This document shows positions 17,606 to 26,599 of a stretch of 64,000 bases of DNA, in pieces. A program made the translations under genes and the position numbers. The stretch comes from Bradyrhizobium nitroreducens (lineage in GTDB: Bacteria > Pseudomonadota > Alphaproteobacteria > Rhizobiales > Xanthobacteraceae): positions 3,996,543 to 4,060,542 of the forward strand of contig NZ_LFJC01000003.1 of NCBI RefSeq assembly GCF_002776695.1, read 5' to 3'. Under the pieces are notes generated by a model. That model saw nothing but the letters and a program-made list of their open reading frames with translations. It did no database searches and was not told where the DNA came from. Position 1 is the stretch's first letter. Every line of letters begins with the position of its first letter.

Positions 17606-19972
17606 CTACCATTTGAACGCCGCCGAGAGCTCGTAGGTGCGCGGCGCGCCGAGCAGGATCTGATCGGGATAGAACGGATCGCCCCAGATCGCATAGCGCT
17701 TGTCGGTGATGTTGCGGACGCGGAAGGTCAGGCGGGCCTGGTCGACCGCGCCAAGCACCGTCTTGGGGATGTCGACGAAGGCGTAGACGTCGGCGACGGT
17801 ATACGCCTTCATCGTCACCGTGTTGGCGTCGGTGTTGTAGCGGTCGCCGACATGCCGGCCGGTGATGCCGAGCTCCACCGGCCACGGCGTGAAGAACCGA
17901 TACGATGCACCGGCATTGGCAACGATGCGCGGCACGTTCGGCGGCGTGTTGCCGGAGAACGAACCGCCGACGAAATTATAGTCGGCATAGCGCGCGTCGA
18001 TATAGGCGATGTTGCCCCACAGCCGCAGCGGATCAATCGGCCGCACCGAGGCTGCGAGCTCGACGCCCTTGGACTCCTGCCGTCCGGCAATATTGAGCGC
18101 CTGCCCGCCGGCGGCCGCATAGACATTCTTGCGCTGGATATCATAGGCCGAGAACGACCACTCCGCCCGGTTGTCCCAGAACAGGTGCTTGACGCCGGTC
18201 TCGTAGGTGCGCGACGTCGTGAGGTCCAGCGGCTGGGTCGGCAACAACAGGAAGATGTTGTTGGCGGACACGTCGGCACCGGTCGCGTACTGGCTGAAGA
18301 AGGTGAGGCCCGGCACGGCCTCCCAGGTGTAGCCGATCCGCCCCGTCACCGGCGCCCAGTCCTTGGTGAACGGGAAGCCGGCCTTCACCGAACCGTTGAC
18401 GTCAGTCGAATTGCGGTCGAGCCCGATATGCTCGACGCGCAGGCCGCCGACCAGCGCGAAGCTGCGCGTCAGCTTCAGCCGGTCCTCGAACGAGAGCGCC
18501 TCGTTGTCAATGCGTGCAGTCTGCTGCTGTGTGGTAAGCAGGCCGTAGAATCCGCGGTTGGGATCGACAAGAGAAACGGAATCCCCGGGGAAATTCGCCG
18601 CACCCGGCCTGACGAAATCGAGATAGCTCGACGACAGCGTCGTGACCAGCCGGTTGTCGAAACCTGCGATGTTCGTATCCCAGATCAGGTCGGTGATGTT
18701 GCCGACCAGGCGCTGGCTGTGCGCGACATAGAAGCGTTCGCGATCCACCAGGTTCGTACCGGAGTTGAACGCCTCGATCTCGTTGTTGAACCAGCTGCGC
18801 TCTGCGCCATAGCCATAGGCCTGGCTCTTCAAGGTCAGGTCGGGCGCCAGCTTCAGCTCGAAGCCGCCGCGCAGCCAGACTTCCTGGGCGACGTTGCGAT
18901 TGTCGAGTACGTTGTAATTGGTGCTGAAGGTACGGTCGTCGATGGTGACCGCGCCGAGATTGGTCTTGTTGTAGTTCGAGACGTAATTGCCCGAGACGAT
19001 CCCGCTCGTCGCGTGCGAGCCGCTGAAGGCGACCGGCACCAGCGGCGCACCCCAATAGGCCTTGCCGCGATCCTCGCGGTACTCGATCGCGCCCCAGACC
19101 TTGAGGCTGTCGGAGATGCGGTAGTTGAGCTGCCCGGAGACGTCGAGCGTCTTGGTATAGGTGTCGTCGACGAAACCGTTGAGCGAGGAGCGGCTGATGT
19201 CGAAGCGGTAGTCGAGACCTTGCACGTTGGTGCTGCCGCCCGAGCCGTAATGGGCGCGGAACGAGTTCAGGGAGTCATACGAAAAATCCGCCTCGTTGCG
19301 GATCGGCCCCGTGTGCGGTTGCTTGGTGACGAAGTTGATCGCGCCGCCGGCGGCGCCCTCGCCCGAGATCAGCGAGGCCGGACCTTTGAGGAATTCCACG
19401 GCCTCCAGATTGGCCGTGTCCATGATCCGCGAGGTCATGTTCTGCGGGCCGATCTTGATGCCGTTGTAGAGCGTGTTGATCTGGCTGTTGGTGAAGCCGC
19501 GCATCGAAAAGCCCGCCGGCTCTCCCGGAGCGTCGCCGGAGGTGACGCCGACCGCGCCCTGCGCCACTTCGGACACGGTGCGATAGCCCTGCTCGCGCAT
19601 GGTCTCGGCCGAGATCACCTCGACGGTCGCAGGCGTCTGGCGCACGGTCAGGCCAAGGCGCGAAGCGCTTTCGGCCACGGCATTGGAGTTGAGCGGCGTC
19701 GCCGCTTGCACTTGCGACGATGCGCCCGGAACCGCAGGCCCTGGCGCGGCCGCAGCAGTTGCGGATCGGCGCGATGACGCGCGACGTGCGCTCTGCCCTT
19801 CCCGCCCGGCAGGCTTCGCCTGCTTGCGGGACTGGGCGGGCGACACCTCGATCGGCGGCAGCGGCTCCCGAGATTGCTGCGCCAGCGCGGCCGGCATATC
19901 AGCCGCAGCCAGCGTAAGGGCAGCGGAGGCGAGCAGGAAGCCGCGCGGTCGTACGGTATGAATGGATGACAC
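17606..19972 (-). CDS. TonB-dependent outer-membrane receptor (siderophore-receptor type), B12-riboswitch controlled
   Basis: 788 residues from a GTG start at 19972, chosen because GAGG lies 10 nt upstream and it gives a normal signal peptide (RPRGFLLASAALTLAAAD, cleavage near ALAQ). A GTG 11 codons earlier is also possible. The plug domain (about 110-230) has TVEVISAETMREQGYRTVSE and EFLKGPASLISGEGAAGGAI, and a 22-strand barrel follows to the terminal phenylalanine-containing ELSAAFKW. By sequence it groups with FhuA-type siderophore receptors rather than BtuB, yet a cobalamin riboswitch lies upstream, so the likely cargo is cobalamin, another corrinoid or a cobalt chelate. Confidence 0.9.
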   Translation of the reverse strand: MSSIHTVRPRGFLLASAALTLAAADMPAALAQQSREPLPPIEVSPAQSRKQAKPAGREGQSARRASSRRSATAAAAPGPAVPGASSQVQAATPLNSNAVAESASRLGLTVRQTPATVEVISAETMREQGYRTVSEVAQGAVGVTSGDAPGEPAGFSMRGFTNSQINTLYNGIKIGPQNMTSRIMDTANLEAVEFLKGPASLISGEGAAGGAINFVTKQPHTGPIRNEADFSYDSLNSFRAHYGSGGSTNVQGLDYRFDISRSSLNGFVDDTYTKTLDVSGQLNYRISDSLKVWGAIEYREDRGKAYWGAPLVPVAFSGSHATSGIVSGNYVSNYNKTNLGAVTIDDRTFSTNYNVLDNRNVAQEVWLRGGFELKLAPDLTLKSQAYGYGAERSWFNNEIEAFNSGTNLVDRERFYVAHSQRLVGNITDLIWDTNIAGFDNRLVTTLSSSYLDFVRPGAANFPGDSVSLVDPNRGFYGLLTTQQQTARIDNEALSFEDRLKLTRSFALVGGLRVEHIGLDRNSTDVNGSVKAGFPFTKDWAPVTGRIGYTWEAVPGLTFFSQYATGADVSANNIFLLLPTQPLDLTTSRTYETGVKHLFWDNRAEWSFSAYDIQRKNVYAAAGGQALNIAGRQESKGVELAASVRPIDPLRLWGNIAYIDARYADYNFVGGSFSGNTPPNVPRIVANAGASYRFFTPWPVELGITGRHVGDRYNTDANTVTMKAYTVADVYAFVDIPKTVLGAVDQARLTFRVRNITDKRYAIWGDPFYPDQILLGAPRTYELSAAFKW

Positions 19973-20089
19973 GATTTTCGGACCTCGGTATGACGTCAGT
20001 GGCACGTCACAGCGAACGAGGTCTCACCACGGGCTTGTCAGCCCTCCGATGAAGCCGAATGTCTGTACTCCCCGACCGACATCTTCGCG

Positions 20090-20290
20090 TGTGACCACGG
20101 CTGACGGCAGGTCTCCTGGCTCGCGGGTCATCACCGCTTCGTCGCCTTCCCGGGACCGAGGGCCCAGTGGCTTGTGACGAAGGATTATCCGCTCACAGTT
20201 GCGGGGGCAGCCACGGCGTTGGGGACAAATTCCCCGCACCGCATTCCCTTTTCATCCCCTCTCGGGGAAACCGTCGCGAGCATCTAGGAT
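20090..20290 (-). promoter_or_regulatory. Cobalamin riboswitch 1 (upstream of the TonB-dependent receptor)
   Basis: Reading the minus strand, the core elements appear in order: AAAAGGGAA, GGTGCGGGG, GCTGCCCCCGCAACTGT, GCCACTGGG, CGGGAAGGC and the B12 box GCGAGCCAGGAGACCTGCC (complement at 20105-20123). This is the standard adenosylcobalamin aptamer. It ends about 120-130 nt before the receptor start, leaving room for an expression platform. Cobalamin should repress the receptor and PepSY genes. Confidence 0.93.
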
Positions 20291-20365
20291 TACCATCACG
20301 ACAGAGTCAATGTATCCCATGCGGTGTTATTGCCACAGCGGCCAACTTCCTTTGGAGAGATGAGC

Positions 20366-20938
20366 ATGGAAGGCGAGACCTTCCTCTGGTTGGTCCGGCA
20401 CGCGCCGGTCGATGGCGTCAAAGGGACAATCCACGCTGCCGACGCGCCGGCCGATCTCGGCGATCGCGCGCGGCTGGAGGTGCTGCGGCAGCGCCTCCCG
20501 CAAGATGCCGCCGGTTATGCCAGCCCGTCGCGACGCACGGTCGAGACGGCGCGCGCGCTGGGGCTCGAACCGACCCTCGTCAGCGAATTCCGCGAGCAGG
20601 ATTTCGGCGACTGGACCGGCCACCGGCACGACGAGCTCGCCGCAACCGGCGGCGAGGCCTATGCACATTTCTGGAATGACCCCGCCGGCGGACGGCCGCC
20701 GGGCGGCGAGAGCTTTGCCGATCAGGTCGTGCGCGTCCGGCTGGGTCTGTCGCGGATCGAAGCTGGACCCGCCACGCTCGTCGTGCATTCCGGCACCATC
20801 CGCGCCGCGCTCTGTCTCGCGCTGGATCTCACGCCGCAGGCCGCCTTGCGCTTCGTGATCGATCCGCTCTCGCTGACCCGGATCGACCGGCTCGCGGCCG
20901 GCTGGCGCGTCGTTTCCGTCAACCAGCGCGTGGCCTGA
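20366..20938 (+). CDS. cobC: Histidine phosphatase, probable alpha-ribazole phosphatase (CobC-like)
   Basis: 190 residues from the ATG at 20366, which has GGAG 8 nt upstream; an ATG two codons earlier is too close to it. The phosphatase signature LVRHAP comes near the N-terminus, ASPSRRTVETARAL supplies the second arginine, FREQDFGDWTGH is the acid region and VVHSGTIRAAL holds the second catalytic histidine. The family removes a phosphate through a phospho-histidine. Beside cobT on the opposite strand, the fitting substrate is alpha-ribazole-5'-phosphate, made by CobT. That assignment rests on context because the family is broad. Confidence 0.75.
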   Translation: MEGETFLWLVRHAPVDGVKGTIHAADAPADLGDRARLEVLRQRLPQDAAGYASPSRRTVETARALGLEPTLVSEFREQDFGDWTGHRHDELAATGGEAYAHFWNDPAGGRPPGGESFADQVVRVRLGLSRIEAGPATLVVHSGTIRAALCLALDLTPQAALRFVIDPLSLTRIDRLAAGWRVVSVNQRVA

Positions 20939-20944
20939 AGCCGA

Positions 20945-21997
20945 TCAGACAGGCCGATCAGGCACATTGGCCTGCGCGAAGGTCGCCATGCCGTTGTGGA
21001 GCGCGCAGGCCAGCCGTACCAGCGGCAGCGCGATCGCCGCGCCCGATCCCTCGCCGAGCCGGAGATCGAGGCTGATCAGCGGCTGCACGTTCAGCGCGCG
21101 CAGCACCAGCCGATGCCCCTGCTCCGCCGATTGATGCGAGGGCAGCAGGAAAGGCTGGCACGACGGGTTCAGCCGCACCGCCGCAAGCGCCGCCACGGAA
21201 ACGATGAAGCCGTCGATCAGCACGGGGATGCGGCGCTGCGCAGCCGCAATGATGGCGCCTGAGATCGCCGCGATCTCCAGGCCACCAACGGCACACAGGA
21301 TCTTTTCCGGCGAAGCGCCCGCCACGCCGTGACGTGCGATCGCCGCATCGATCACCCGCGCCTTGTGCGCGCGGCCGGCCGCATCGACGCCGGTGCCGCT
21401 GCCCGCGATCTCCTCGGCGCTGACGCCGAGCAGGCTCGCTGCAATCGCTGCCGACGTTGTCGTGTTGCCGATGCCCATCTCGCCGAAGATCACGAGATCC
21501 GGCTTGCCCGCCTCTGCGCGAACGACCGCGCGCTGGCCGGCCTCGAAGGCGAAGGCCAGCTCCGCGGGAGAGAGCGCGGCCTCCACGCTGAAATCGCGCG
21601 TACCATGGCGCGGCTTGTCGGTGATGACGCCGGCCATCGCCTCATTTGCCAGCGTGCCGGCGTCGACGACATCAAGGCTGGAGCCGAGCTCGCGCGCCAG
21701 CACCGAGATCGCGGCGCCGCCGGAGGCGAAATTCGCCATCATCGCGATGGTCACGGCTTGCGGATAGGCCGAGACGCCCTGCGCGACGATGCCGTGATCG
21801 CCGGCGAAGACGATGATCGGCACGCGCGCGGCACGCGGCTGCTCGGTCGCCTGCAGGCCTGCGAGCTCGATCGCGAGCTGCTCGAGCCGGCCAAGCGCGC
21901 CGGTCGGCTTCGTCAGTTGCGCCTGGCGTGCGATCGCGGCGTCGCGATGGGTCGCGGAGATCGCAGGGCATTGTTGGGTAACCCAGTCAGGAAGCAT
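20945..21997 (-). CDS. cobT: Nicotinate-nucleotide--dimethylbenzimidazole phosphoribosyltransferase CobT
   Basis: 350 residues. It joins 5,6-dimethylbenzimidazole to nicotinate mononucleotide, giving alpha-ribazole phosphate for the lower ligand of B12. The family start KPTGALGRLEQLAIELAG, the loop IIVFAGDHGIVAQGVSAYP and the glycine-rich FGEMGIGNTTTSAAIAASLL are all present. The ATG at 21997 gives MLPDWVTQQCP and overlaps the end of cobF by 11 nt; the frame is open 18 codons further, but that part lies inside cobF. The gene is named cobU in the Pseudomonas denitrificans scheme. Last gene of its minus-strand run, tail to tail with the phosphatase. Confidence 0.96.
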   Translation of the reverse strand: MLPDWVTQQCPAISATHRDAAIARQAQLTKPTGALGRLEQLAIELAGLQATEQPRAARVPIIVFAGDHGIVAQGVSAYPQAVTIAMMANFASGGAAISVLARELGSSLDVVDAGTLANEAMAGVITDKPRHGTRDFSVEAALSPAELAFAFEAGQRAVVRAEAGKPDLVIFGEMGIGNTTTSAAIAASLLGVSAEEIAGSGTGVDAAGRAHKARVIDAAIARHGVAGASPEKILCAVGGLEIAAISGAIIAAAQRRIPVLIDGFIVSVAALAAVRLNPSCQPFLLPSHQSAEQGHRLVLRALNVQPLISLDLRLGEGSGAAIALPLVRLACALHNGMATFAQANVPDRPV

Positions 21998-22757
21998 GCT
22001 GCCTCGCCTCACGCGCGCGCTTGAGAATGTAGCTGTCCATGATCCAGCCATGCCGCTCGCGCGCCTCTTGCCGCGCCGCGACGATGCGCGGACCGATGTC
22101 GGCCAGCGCGCCGGATAGGATGATCTGATCTTGCATGCCGAGATAGGCGCCCCAATAGATGTGCAAGCCTTCCGGATCGAGCGACTGGAACGCCGTGCCG
22201 CCGTCGAGCATCACGACAATCGTATCGACGCCTGCCGGCCAACCGCCTTCGCGCAGGCGGCGCCCGGTCGTGACCAGAAACGGCTCGCCGATGTCGTTGA
22301 GCGGCAGCGCATGCGCCGCGCACAGCGCCTGGATCGAGGTGATGCCGGGCACGACCTCGATATTGGGCAAGGGATCGAGCCGCCGCGCGATGCGCAGCGA
22401 GGAATCGTAGAGCGAGGGATCGCCCCAGATCAGCAGCGCGACCTTGCCCTCGCCGCCGAGATGATCCGCGATCGCTTTCGACCAGGTTGCGGCGACCGCA
22501 TCGTGCCAGTCGTCCACGCCCTTGCGATAGTCCGCTTCGCCTGCGTCGCGCACCGGAAGATCGAATTCGGCGATGACAGTCTTGTCGTTGGTCAGAACAT
22601 CCGCGCAGATCATGCGCCTGAGATCGGCGAGATCGGCCTTCGCCGTTCCCTTGCGCGGGATCAGGATGAGATCGGCGGCGTTGACGGCTTCGACGGCGGC
22701 GCGCGTGAGCTGGCCAGGATCGCCGCAACCGATGCCGATCAGGGAAAGCGTGAGCAT
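21987..22757 (-). CDS. cobF: Precorrin-6A synthase (deacetylating) CobF
   Basis: 256 residues, a normal length. CobF is the SAM-dependent C-1 methyltransferase of the aerobic cobalamin pathway; it removes the two-carbon fragment and gives precorrin-6A. The tetrapyrrole methylase start LSLIGIGCGDPGQLT, the LLIWGDPSLYDSSLR loop and EVVPGITSIQALCAAHAL are the family motifs. CobF exists only in the oxygen-dependent pathway, which fits cobG in this cluster. It lies 42 nt after the CbiM-family gene and overlaps cobT by 11 nt. Confidence 0.96.
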   Translation of the reverse strand: MLTLSLIGIGCGDPGQLTRAAVEAVNAADLILIPRKGTAKADLADLRRMICADVLTNDKTVIAEFDLPVRDAGEADYRKGVDDWHDAVAATWSKAIADHLGGEGKVALLIWGDPSLYDSSLRIARRLDPLPNIEVVPGITSIQALCAAHALPLNDIGEPFLVTTGRRLREGGWPAGVDTIVVMLDGGTAFQSLDPEGLHIYWGAYLGMQDQIILSGALADIGPRIVAARQEARERHGWIMDSYILKRAREARQHAS

Positions 22758-22799
22758 CGCGGGCGCTGGGGGCGGCCATGACGGCCGCCCCTTGTCTCC

Positions 22800-23477
22800 T
22801 CAAGCCGCGTTGTGCAGGCGCGGGGTGACGAGGCCGGGCGCGGTGACGCCGCGCAGCGACTTCGCCAGCGCCAGCACGGCAAGATCAGCCAGCGGCTCGA
22901 TCACGATGACCAGCGCGTAGGACGCCGCAAACGTCGCGATGCTGGCAAGGTTGCTCATCGCAAAGCCGGAGCCATAGAGCGCCCAGAACGCCACCCAGGC
23001 GATCACGCCGGCCTGATAGGTCGTCGAAAGCGCTAGCGCCTGACGATACTTCAGATCGACATAGGCGGTGTTGCGCGAGACGATCCGCGAGGCGATCGCC
23101 TGGATCGCGAACAGCGGCACCAGCAGCGTCGTGACGTTCATGCCGTATTGCGGGATGTCGGCCGGCTCGAAGAACACGCCCTGGAAGAAGAGACCGAGCG
23201 CGAGGCCGAAGGCGGCGGGCGCGGCCCCGAACAGCAGGAACAAGGTCGAGCCAAGGATGAAGTGCACCTCGGAGACGCCGACCGGGAAGTGCGGCAGGAT
23301 CTCGAAGAAGGTGAAGACGAGAGCGGTGGTGGCGAGCGTCCGCGCCGCGAACGAGCCGACGCCCTGCTCGCGCACGGTCTCGGCTGCGAGCTTCAAGGCA
23401 ACGCCGCCTGCGGCGATGCCGGTTGCGTAACTCAACACGAGCTTGGCGCCCGTCACGATGCCGGGTTCGATATGCAT
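22800..23477 (-). CDS. Energy-coupling-factor-type cobalt permease (CbiM family), stand-alone
   Basis: 225 residues with about six membrane helices. The N-terminus starts MHIEPG; in CbiM proteins the first residues, with His2, insert into the fold and bind Co(II), so the conserved MHI start fits cobalt transport. GVSEVHFILGSTLFLLFGAA corresponds to the CbiM core helices. AAGGA lies 9 nt before the ATG. A cobalamin riboswitch ends about 50 nt upstream, directly supporting a B12-related role. No CbiN, CbiQ or CbiO gene is in the window, so either it works alone or the partners are elsewhere. Confidence 0.8.
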   Translation of the reverse strand: MHIEPGIVTGAKLVLSYATGIAAGGVALKLAAETVREQGVGSFAARTLATTALVFTFFEILPHFPVGVSEVHFILGSTLFLLFGAAPAAFGLALGLFFQGVFFEPADIPQYGMNVTTLLVPLFAIQAIASRIVSRNTAYVDLKYRQALALSTTYQAGVIAWVAFWALYGSGFAMSNLASIATFAASYALVIVIEPLADLAVLALAKSLRGVTAPGLVTPRLHNAA

Positions 23478-23524
23478 GGCTCAGTTCCTTCCTGCCGTCA
23501 CACCCGACGGCCTTGGCCTCAAAA

Positions 23525-23720
23525 CGTGCAGGGCCGGTCTCCTGGCTCGCGGTTCACTGGGACTTTCGGCCTTCCCGGACCTTGCGGCCCAGTGGCGGAT
23601 CGAAGTCCCTCACCGCTTACAGTCGCGGGGGCGGCTGGGGTTTTGGGCGCCGCAACTGGGTCCGCCCACCCCCATTCCCGATTATGCTCCGGCGCTTTGC
23701 GCCGTGGTGAGCACCATGCC
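23525..23720 (-). promoter_or_regulatory. Cobalamin riboswitch 2 (upstream of the CbiM-family gene)
   Basis: On the minus strand: GGGAATGGGGGTGGG, then GCCGCCCCCGCGACTGTAAGC, CGCCACTGGG, CGGGAAGGC and the B12 box GCGAGCCAGGAGACCGGCC (complement at 23532-23550). It sits between cobA and the CbiM-family gene, so it can gate the cbiM-cobF-cobT part separately from the upstream cob genes. Confidence 0.92.
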
Positions 23721-23778
23721 TCTCCTGTGTGCCCCTTTCGCTGAGCCTGCGTCAAGGGGCGAGGCGCCGCCGCGGCGG

Positions 23779-24510
23779 TCACGAGGGATAATCCCCTGCC
23801 AGCGCGCCGAACAGGATCACGGCTGCGGTCGAGGGAGCGCCCCCGCGGGCAAGCTGCTCGGCAAGCTCGGCGATGGTGGTGCGAACCAGCCGCTCGTCGG
23901 AGCGGCCGAGGGATTCGGCGACCAGCGCCGGGGTATCTGCGGCAAGGCCATGCGCGATCAATTTTGCGGCAAGCGCCGGAAAGGTGCGCCGGCCCATATA
24001 GACCACCGTGGTCGCCTCGGGATCGGCCAGCGCCGCCCAGTTCAGATTCGGCGGCAGCTCGCCTGTGACATCGGCCCCGGTCACGAACTGCACCCGACGC
24101 GAGGTGTGGCGCCGGGTCAGAGGAATTCCCGCCTGGGCCGCTGCGGCGCAGGCCGAGGTGACGCCTGGAATGATCTCATAGCCGATGCCGGCCTCGCGCA
24201 GCGTCTCGATCTCCTCCTCGAGCCGGCCGAAGATGCCGGCATCGCCGGACTTGAGCCGCACCACGCGCACCCCCGTTGCGGCGTAGTCGACCAGCAGGCG
24301 GTTGACGTGATGCTGCTTGGTCGAGGGGCGCCCCGCCCGTTTCCCAACCGCGACGAGGTTGGCTTCGGGTCGGGCGAGATCGAGGATCGCGCCCGAGGCG
24401 AGATCGTCATAGAGCACGACGTCGGCCTCGCGCAGCCGCGCGGCACCCCTGAGCGTGAGCAGCTCGGGGTCGCCGGGCCCGGCGGAGATGAAGGAAACGA
24501 ATCCGCTCAC
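23779..24510 (-). CDS. cobA: Uroporphyrinogen-III C-methyltransferase CobA
   Basis: 243 residues, a single-domain SUMT that methylates uroporphyrinogen III at C-2 and C-7 to precorrin-2, the entry step to B12 and sirohaem. Motifs: FISAGPGDPELLTLRGA (first SAM loop), VVRLKSGDAGIFGR (second) and EIIPGVTSACAAAAQAGIPL, with the TRR loop following. There is no CysG-type dehydrogenase/chelatase domain. The start is GTG, overlapping the cobB stop (GTGA), so the two are translationally coupled. The second riboswitch begins about 60 nt after its stop. Confidence 0.95.
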   Translation of the reverse strand: MSGFVSFISAGPGDPELLTLRGAARLREADVVLYDDLASGAILDLARPEANLVAVGKRAGRPSTKQHHVNRLLVDYAATGVRVVRLKSGDAGIFGRLEEEIETLREAGIGYEIIPGVTSACAAAAQAGIPLTRRHTSRRVQFVTGADVTGELPPNLNWAALADPEATTVVYMGRRTFPALAAKLIAHGLAADTPALVAESLGRSDERLVRTTIAELAEQLARGGAPSTAAVILFGALAGDYPS

Positions 24511-25817
24511 CGGTCCTCCGCGATCAGGTGAAAGAACGTGCCGCTGACGTGGCCCCGGTGCGAGCCGGTCTCGGCAACGACGGCGCCCGTCGCATCATGC
24601 ACGACGGCCAGCGGCGTGTCAGGCTGGGCGAGAATGGTCGAATAGTGAAACTCATGACCGCGCAGACGCGCACTGGTCCGATATCCCGGCATCGGCGCGG
24701 CGAGCGTCGCGAGACGATAGCCCAGATGCATGCGGCGCTTGGCAAAACTCGTCTCGAGGCCAAGCAGGCCCGTCATCTCGTGGCGGACTCCGTCCGCGTC
24801 GGTCAAAGCGGTTCCCAGCACCATATAGCCCCCGCACTCGCCGTGCACGGAGCGCGTTTCGGCGAAGGCGCGCAAGGAGCTGCGAAAACGGGCGCTGGAC
24901 GCGATCCTGCCGGCATGAAGCTCGGGATAGCCGCCGGGCAGCCAGCAGACATCCGCGCTTGCGTCCGGCACTTCATCTGCCAGCGGCGAGAACGGCAATA
25001 TCTCGGCGCCCGCCGCGCGCCAGGCCTCCAGCATGTGCGGATAGACGAAGGAGAATGCGGCATCGCGCGCAAGCGCAATGCGCTGGCCCGGCGGCACCAA
25101 TTTCGGTCCGCTCGCCGCCGGCTGCGGCGACCAGCTGGCCGCGGATCGCAGCACCGCTTCGAGATCGACATGCTCCGCCACGAACCGCGCGGCCTCGTCG
25201 ATCAGCTTGCCGATCTCCGCCTGCTCTTCGGCCTGCACGAGGCCAAGGTGCCGCTTCGGCAGGCTGATCTCGGCGTGACGCGGCAGCGCGCCGAACACGG
25301 CGATGCCGGCATCGGCGAGTGCGCGCCGCACCAGGTCCTCGTGCCGCGGACTGGCGACGCGGTTGAGCACCACGCCGGCAAGGCGCACGCCGGGGCGATA
25401 ATCGCGAAGGCCCGCGGCGATTGCGGCTGCGGTCTGCGCCTGGCCGGAGGGATCGATCACCAGCAGCACCGGCCAGCCCAGCATCTCCGCGATGTCGGCG
25501 GTGGCACCTGTGCCGGAGACGCCGCGCGCGGCGACGCCGTCGAACAGGCCCATCGATCCCTCGGCGAGCACGATATCGGCATCGGCGCCGCTGCTGACGA
25601 GGTGCGCGATCGTGCCGCGCTCCATCGCCCAGCTATCGACGTTGACGGAGGCGCGGCCCGTGGCGGCGGCATGGAAGGCGGGGTCGATATAGTCTGGCCC
25701 GCTCTTGAAGCACTGCACGTTCAGGCCGCGATGGCGCCAGGCACGCGCGAGCGCCAGCGTCAGCGTGGTCTTGCCGACGCCGGAGGCCGGTGCGGAGATG
25801 ACGAGGCCTGCCGCCAT
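24507..25817 (-). CDS. cobB: Hydrogenobyrinic acid a,c-diamide synthase CobB
   Basis: 436 residues. It is an ATP- and glutamine-dependent amidase of the a and c side chains. The N-terminal half is a dethiobiotin-synthetase-like domain with P-loop APASGVGKTT and KSGPDYIDPAFH; the C-terminal half is a class I glutaminase-like domain with the nucleophile in GECGGYMVLG (Cys near residue 329) and a final GHEFHYS histidine segment. In the aerobic pathway the substrate is hydrogenobyrinate. The ATG at 25817 shares one base with the cobM stop (TGATG). The frame is open far upstream, but only over cobM. Confidence 0.95.
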   Translation of the reverse strand: MAAGLVISAPASGVGKTTLTLALARAWRHRGLNVQCFKSGPDYIDPAFHAAATGRASVNVDSWAMERGTIAHLVSSGADADIVLAEGSMGLFDGVAARGVSGTGATADIAEMLGWPVLLVIDPSGQAQTAAAIAAGLRDYRPGVRLAGVVLNRVASPRHEDLVRRALADAGIAVFGALPRHAEISLPKRHLGLVQAEEQAEIGKLIDEAARFVAEHVDLEAVLRSAASWSPQPAASGPKLVPPGQRIALARDAAFSFVYPHMLEAWRAAGAEILPFSPLADEVPDASADVCWLPGGYPELHAGRIASSARFRSSLRAFAETRSVHGECGGYMVLGTALTDADGVRHEMTGLLGLETSFAKRRMHLGYRLATLAAPMPGYRTSARLRGHEFHYSTILAQPDTPLAVVHDATGAVVAETGSHRGHVSGTFFHLIAEDR

Positions 25818-26599
25818 CACGACGCCTCCGGAAAGCGTGGTTCGGCGCCGACCGGCCGATAGCGACGGTCGTAGTCGACCGCATAGAGGCGGCTCTCGTC
25901 GAAATCCGCAGCGCCGAGCGTCTTGCCGACGAGGATCAGCGCGGTGCGCTCCATCTCGGCGCCCACGGCCGCATCGAGCGTTGCCAGCGTCGCGCGCACG
26001 ATGCGCTGGTCCGGCCAGCTCGCGCGCCAGACGATCGCAACCGGGCAATCTGCGCCATAATGCGGCGTGAGCTCGGCGACGACCTGATCGAGCAGATGGA
26101 TCGACAGATGGATTGCGAGCACCGCCCCGGTGGCAGCGAAAGCAGCAAGCTTCTCGCCCTCGGGCATCGCGCTGGCGCGGCCGGGCGTGCGCGTCAGCAC
26201 CACGCTCTGAGCGAGCCCCGGCAGCGTCAGCTCGGCCTCCAGCGCGGCCGCGGCAGCCGAGAAAGACGGCACGCCCGGCGTGACAGTGTAGGGGATCCCG
26301 AGCGCGCGCAGGCGACGAAGCTGCTCGCCCATCGCCGACCAGATCGCGAGATCGCCGGAATGCAGCCGTGCGACGTCCTTGCCGTCGGCATGCGCCGCGG
26401 CGATCTCTGCGATAATCTCGTCGAGCGACAATGGTGCGGTGTTGACGATCCGCGCACCGGGCGGGCAATGCGCCAGCACGCCCTCGGGCACGAGCGAACC
26501 GGCATAGAGACAGACCGGACACGCCGCGATCAGGTCGCGGCCGCGCAGCGTCAGCAAATCGGGTGCGCCCGGCCCTGCGCCGATGAAATGCACCGTCAT
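25817..26599 (-). CDS. cobM: Precorrin-4 C11-methyltransferase CobM
   Basis: 260 residues, a tetrapyrrole methylase that moves precorrin-4 to precorrin-5 by C-11 methylation. The start MTVHFIGAGPGAPDLLTLRG and the second loop VARLHSGDLAIWSAMGEQL identify the CobM/CbiF group, as does PYTVTPGVPSFSAAAAAL. The ATG at 26599 overlaps the cobE stop by 4 nt and the stop overlaps the cobB start by 1 nt. The frame is open upstream over cobE, but that part is not coding. Confidence 0.95.
   Translation of the reverse strand: MTVHFIGAGPGAPDLLTLRGRDLIAACPVCLYAGSLVPEGVLAHCPPGARIVNTAPLSLDEIIAEIAAAHADGKDVARLHSGDLAIWSAMGEQLRRLRALGIPYTVTPGVPSFSAAAAALEAELTLPGLAQSVVLTRTPGRASAMPEGEKLAAFAATGAVLAIHLSIHLLDQVVAELTPHYGADCPVAIVWRASWPDQRIVRATLATLDAAVGAEMERTALILVGKTLGAADFDESRLYAVDYDRRYRPVGAEPRFPEAS

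Noticed and set aside
16766..19777. 1,003-codon plus-strand frame across the PepSY and TonB receptor genes
   Set aside because: Shadow of two clearly identified minus-strand genes, with no protein family and composition typical of antisense of GC-rich coding DNA.
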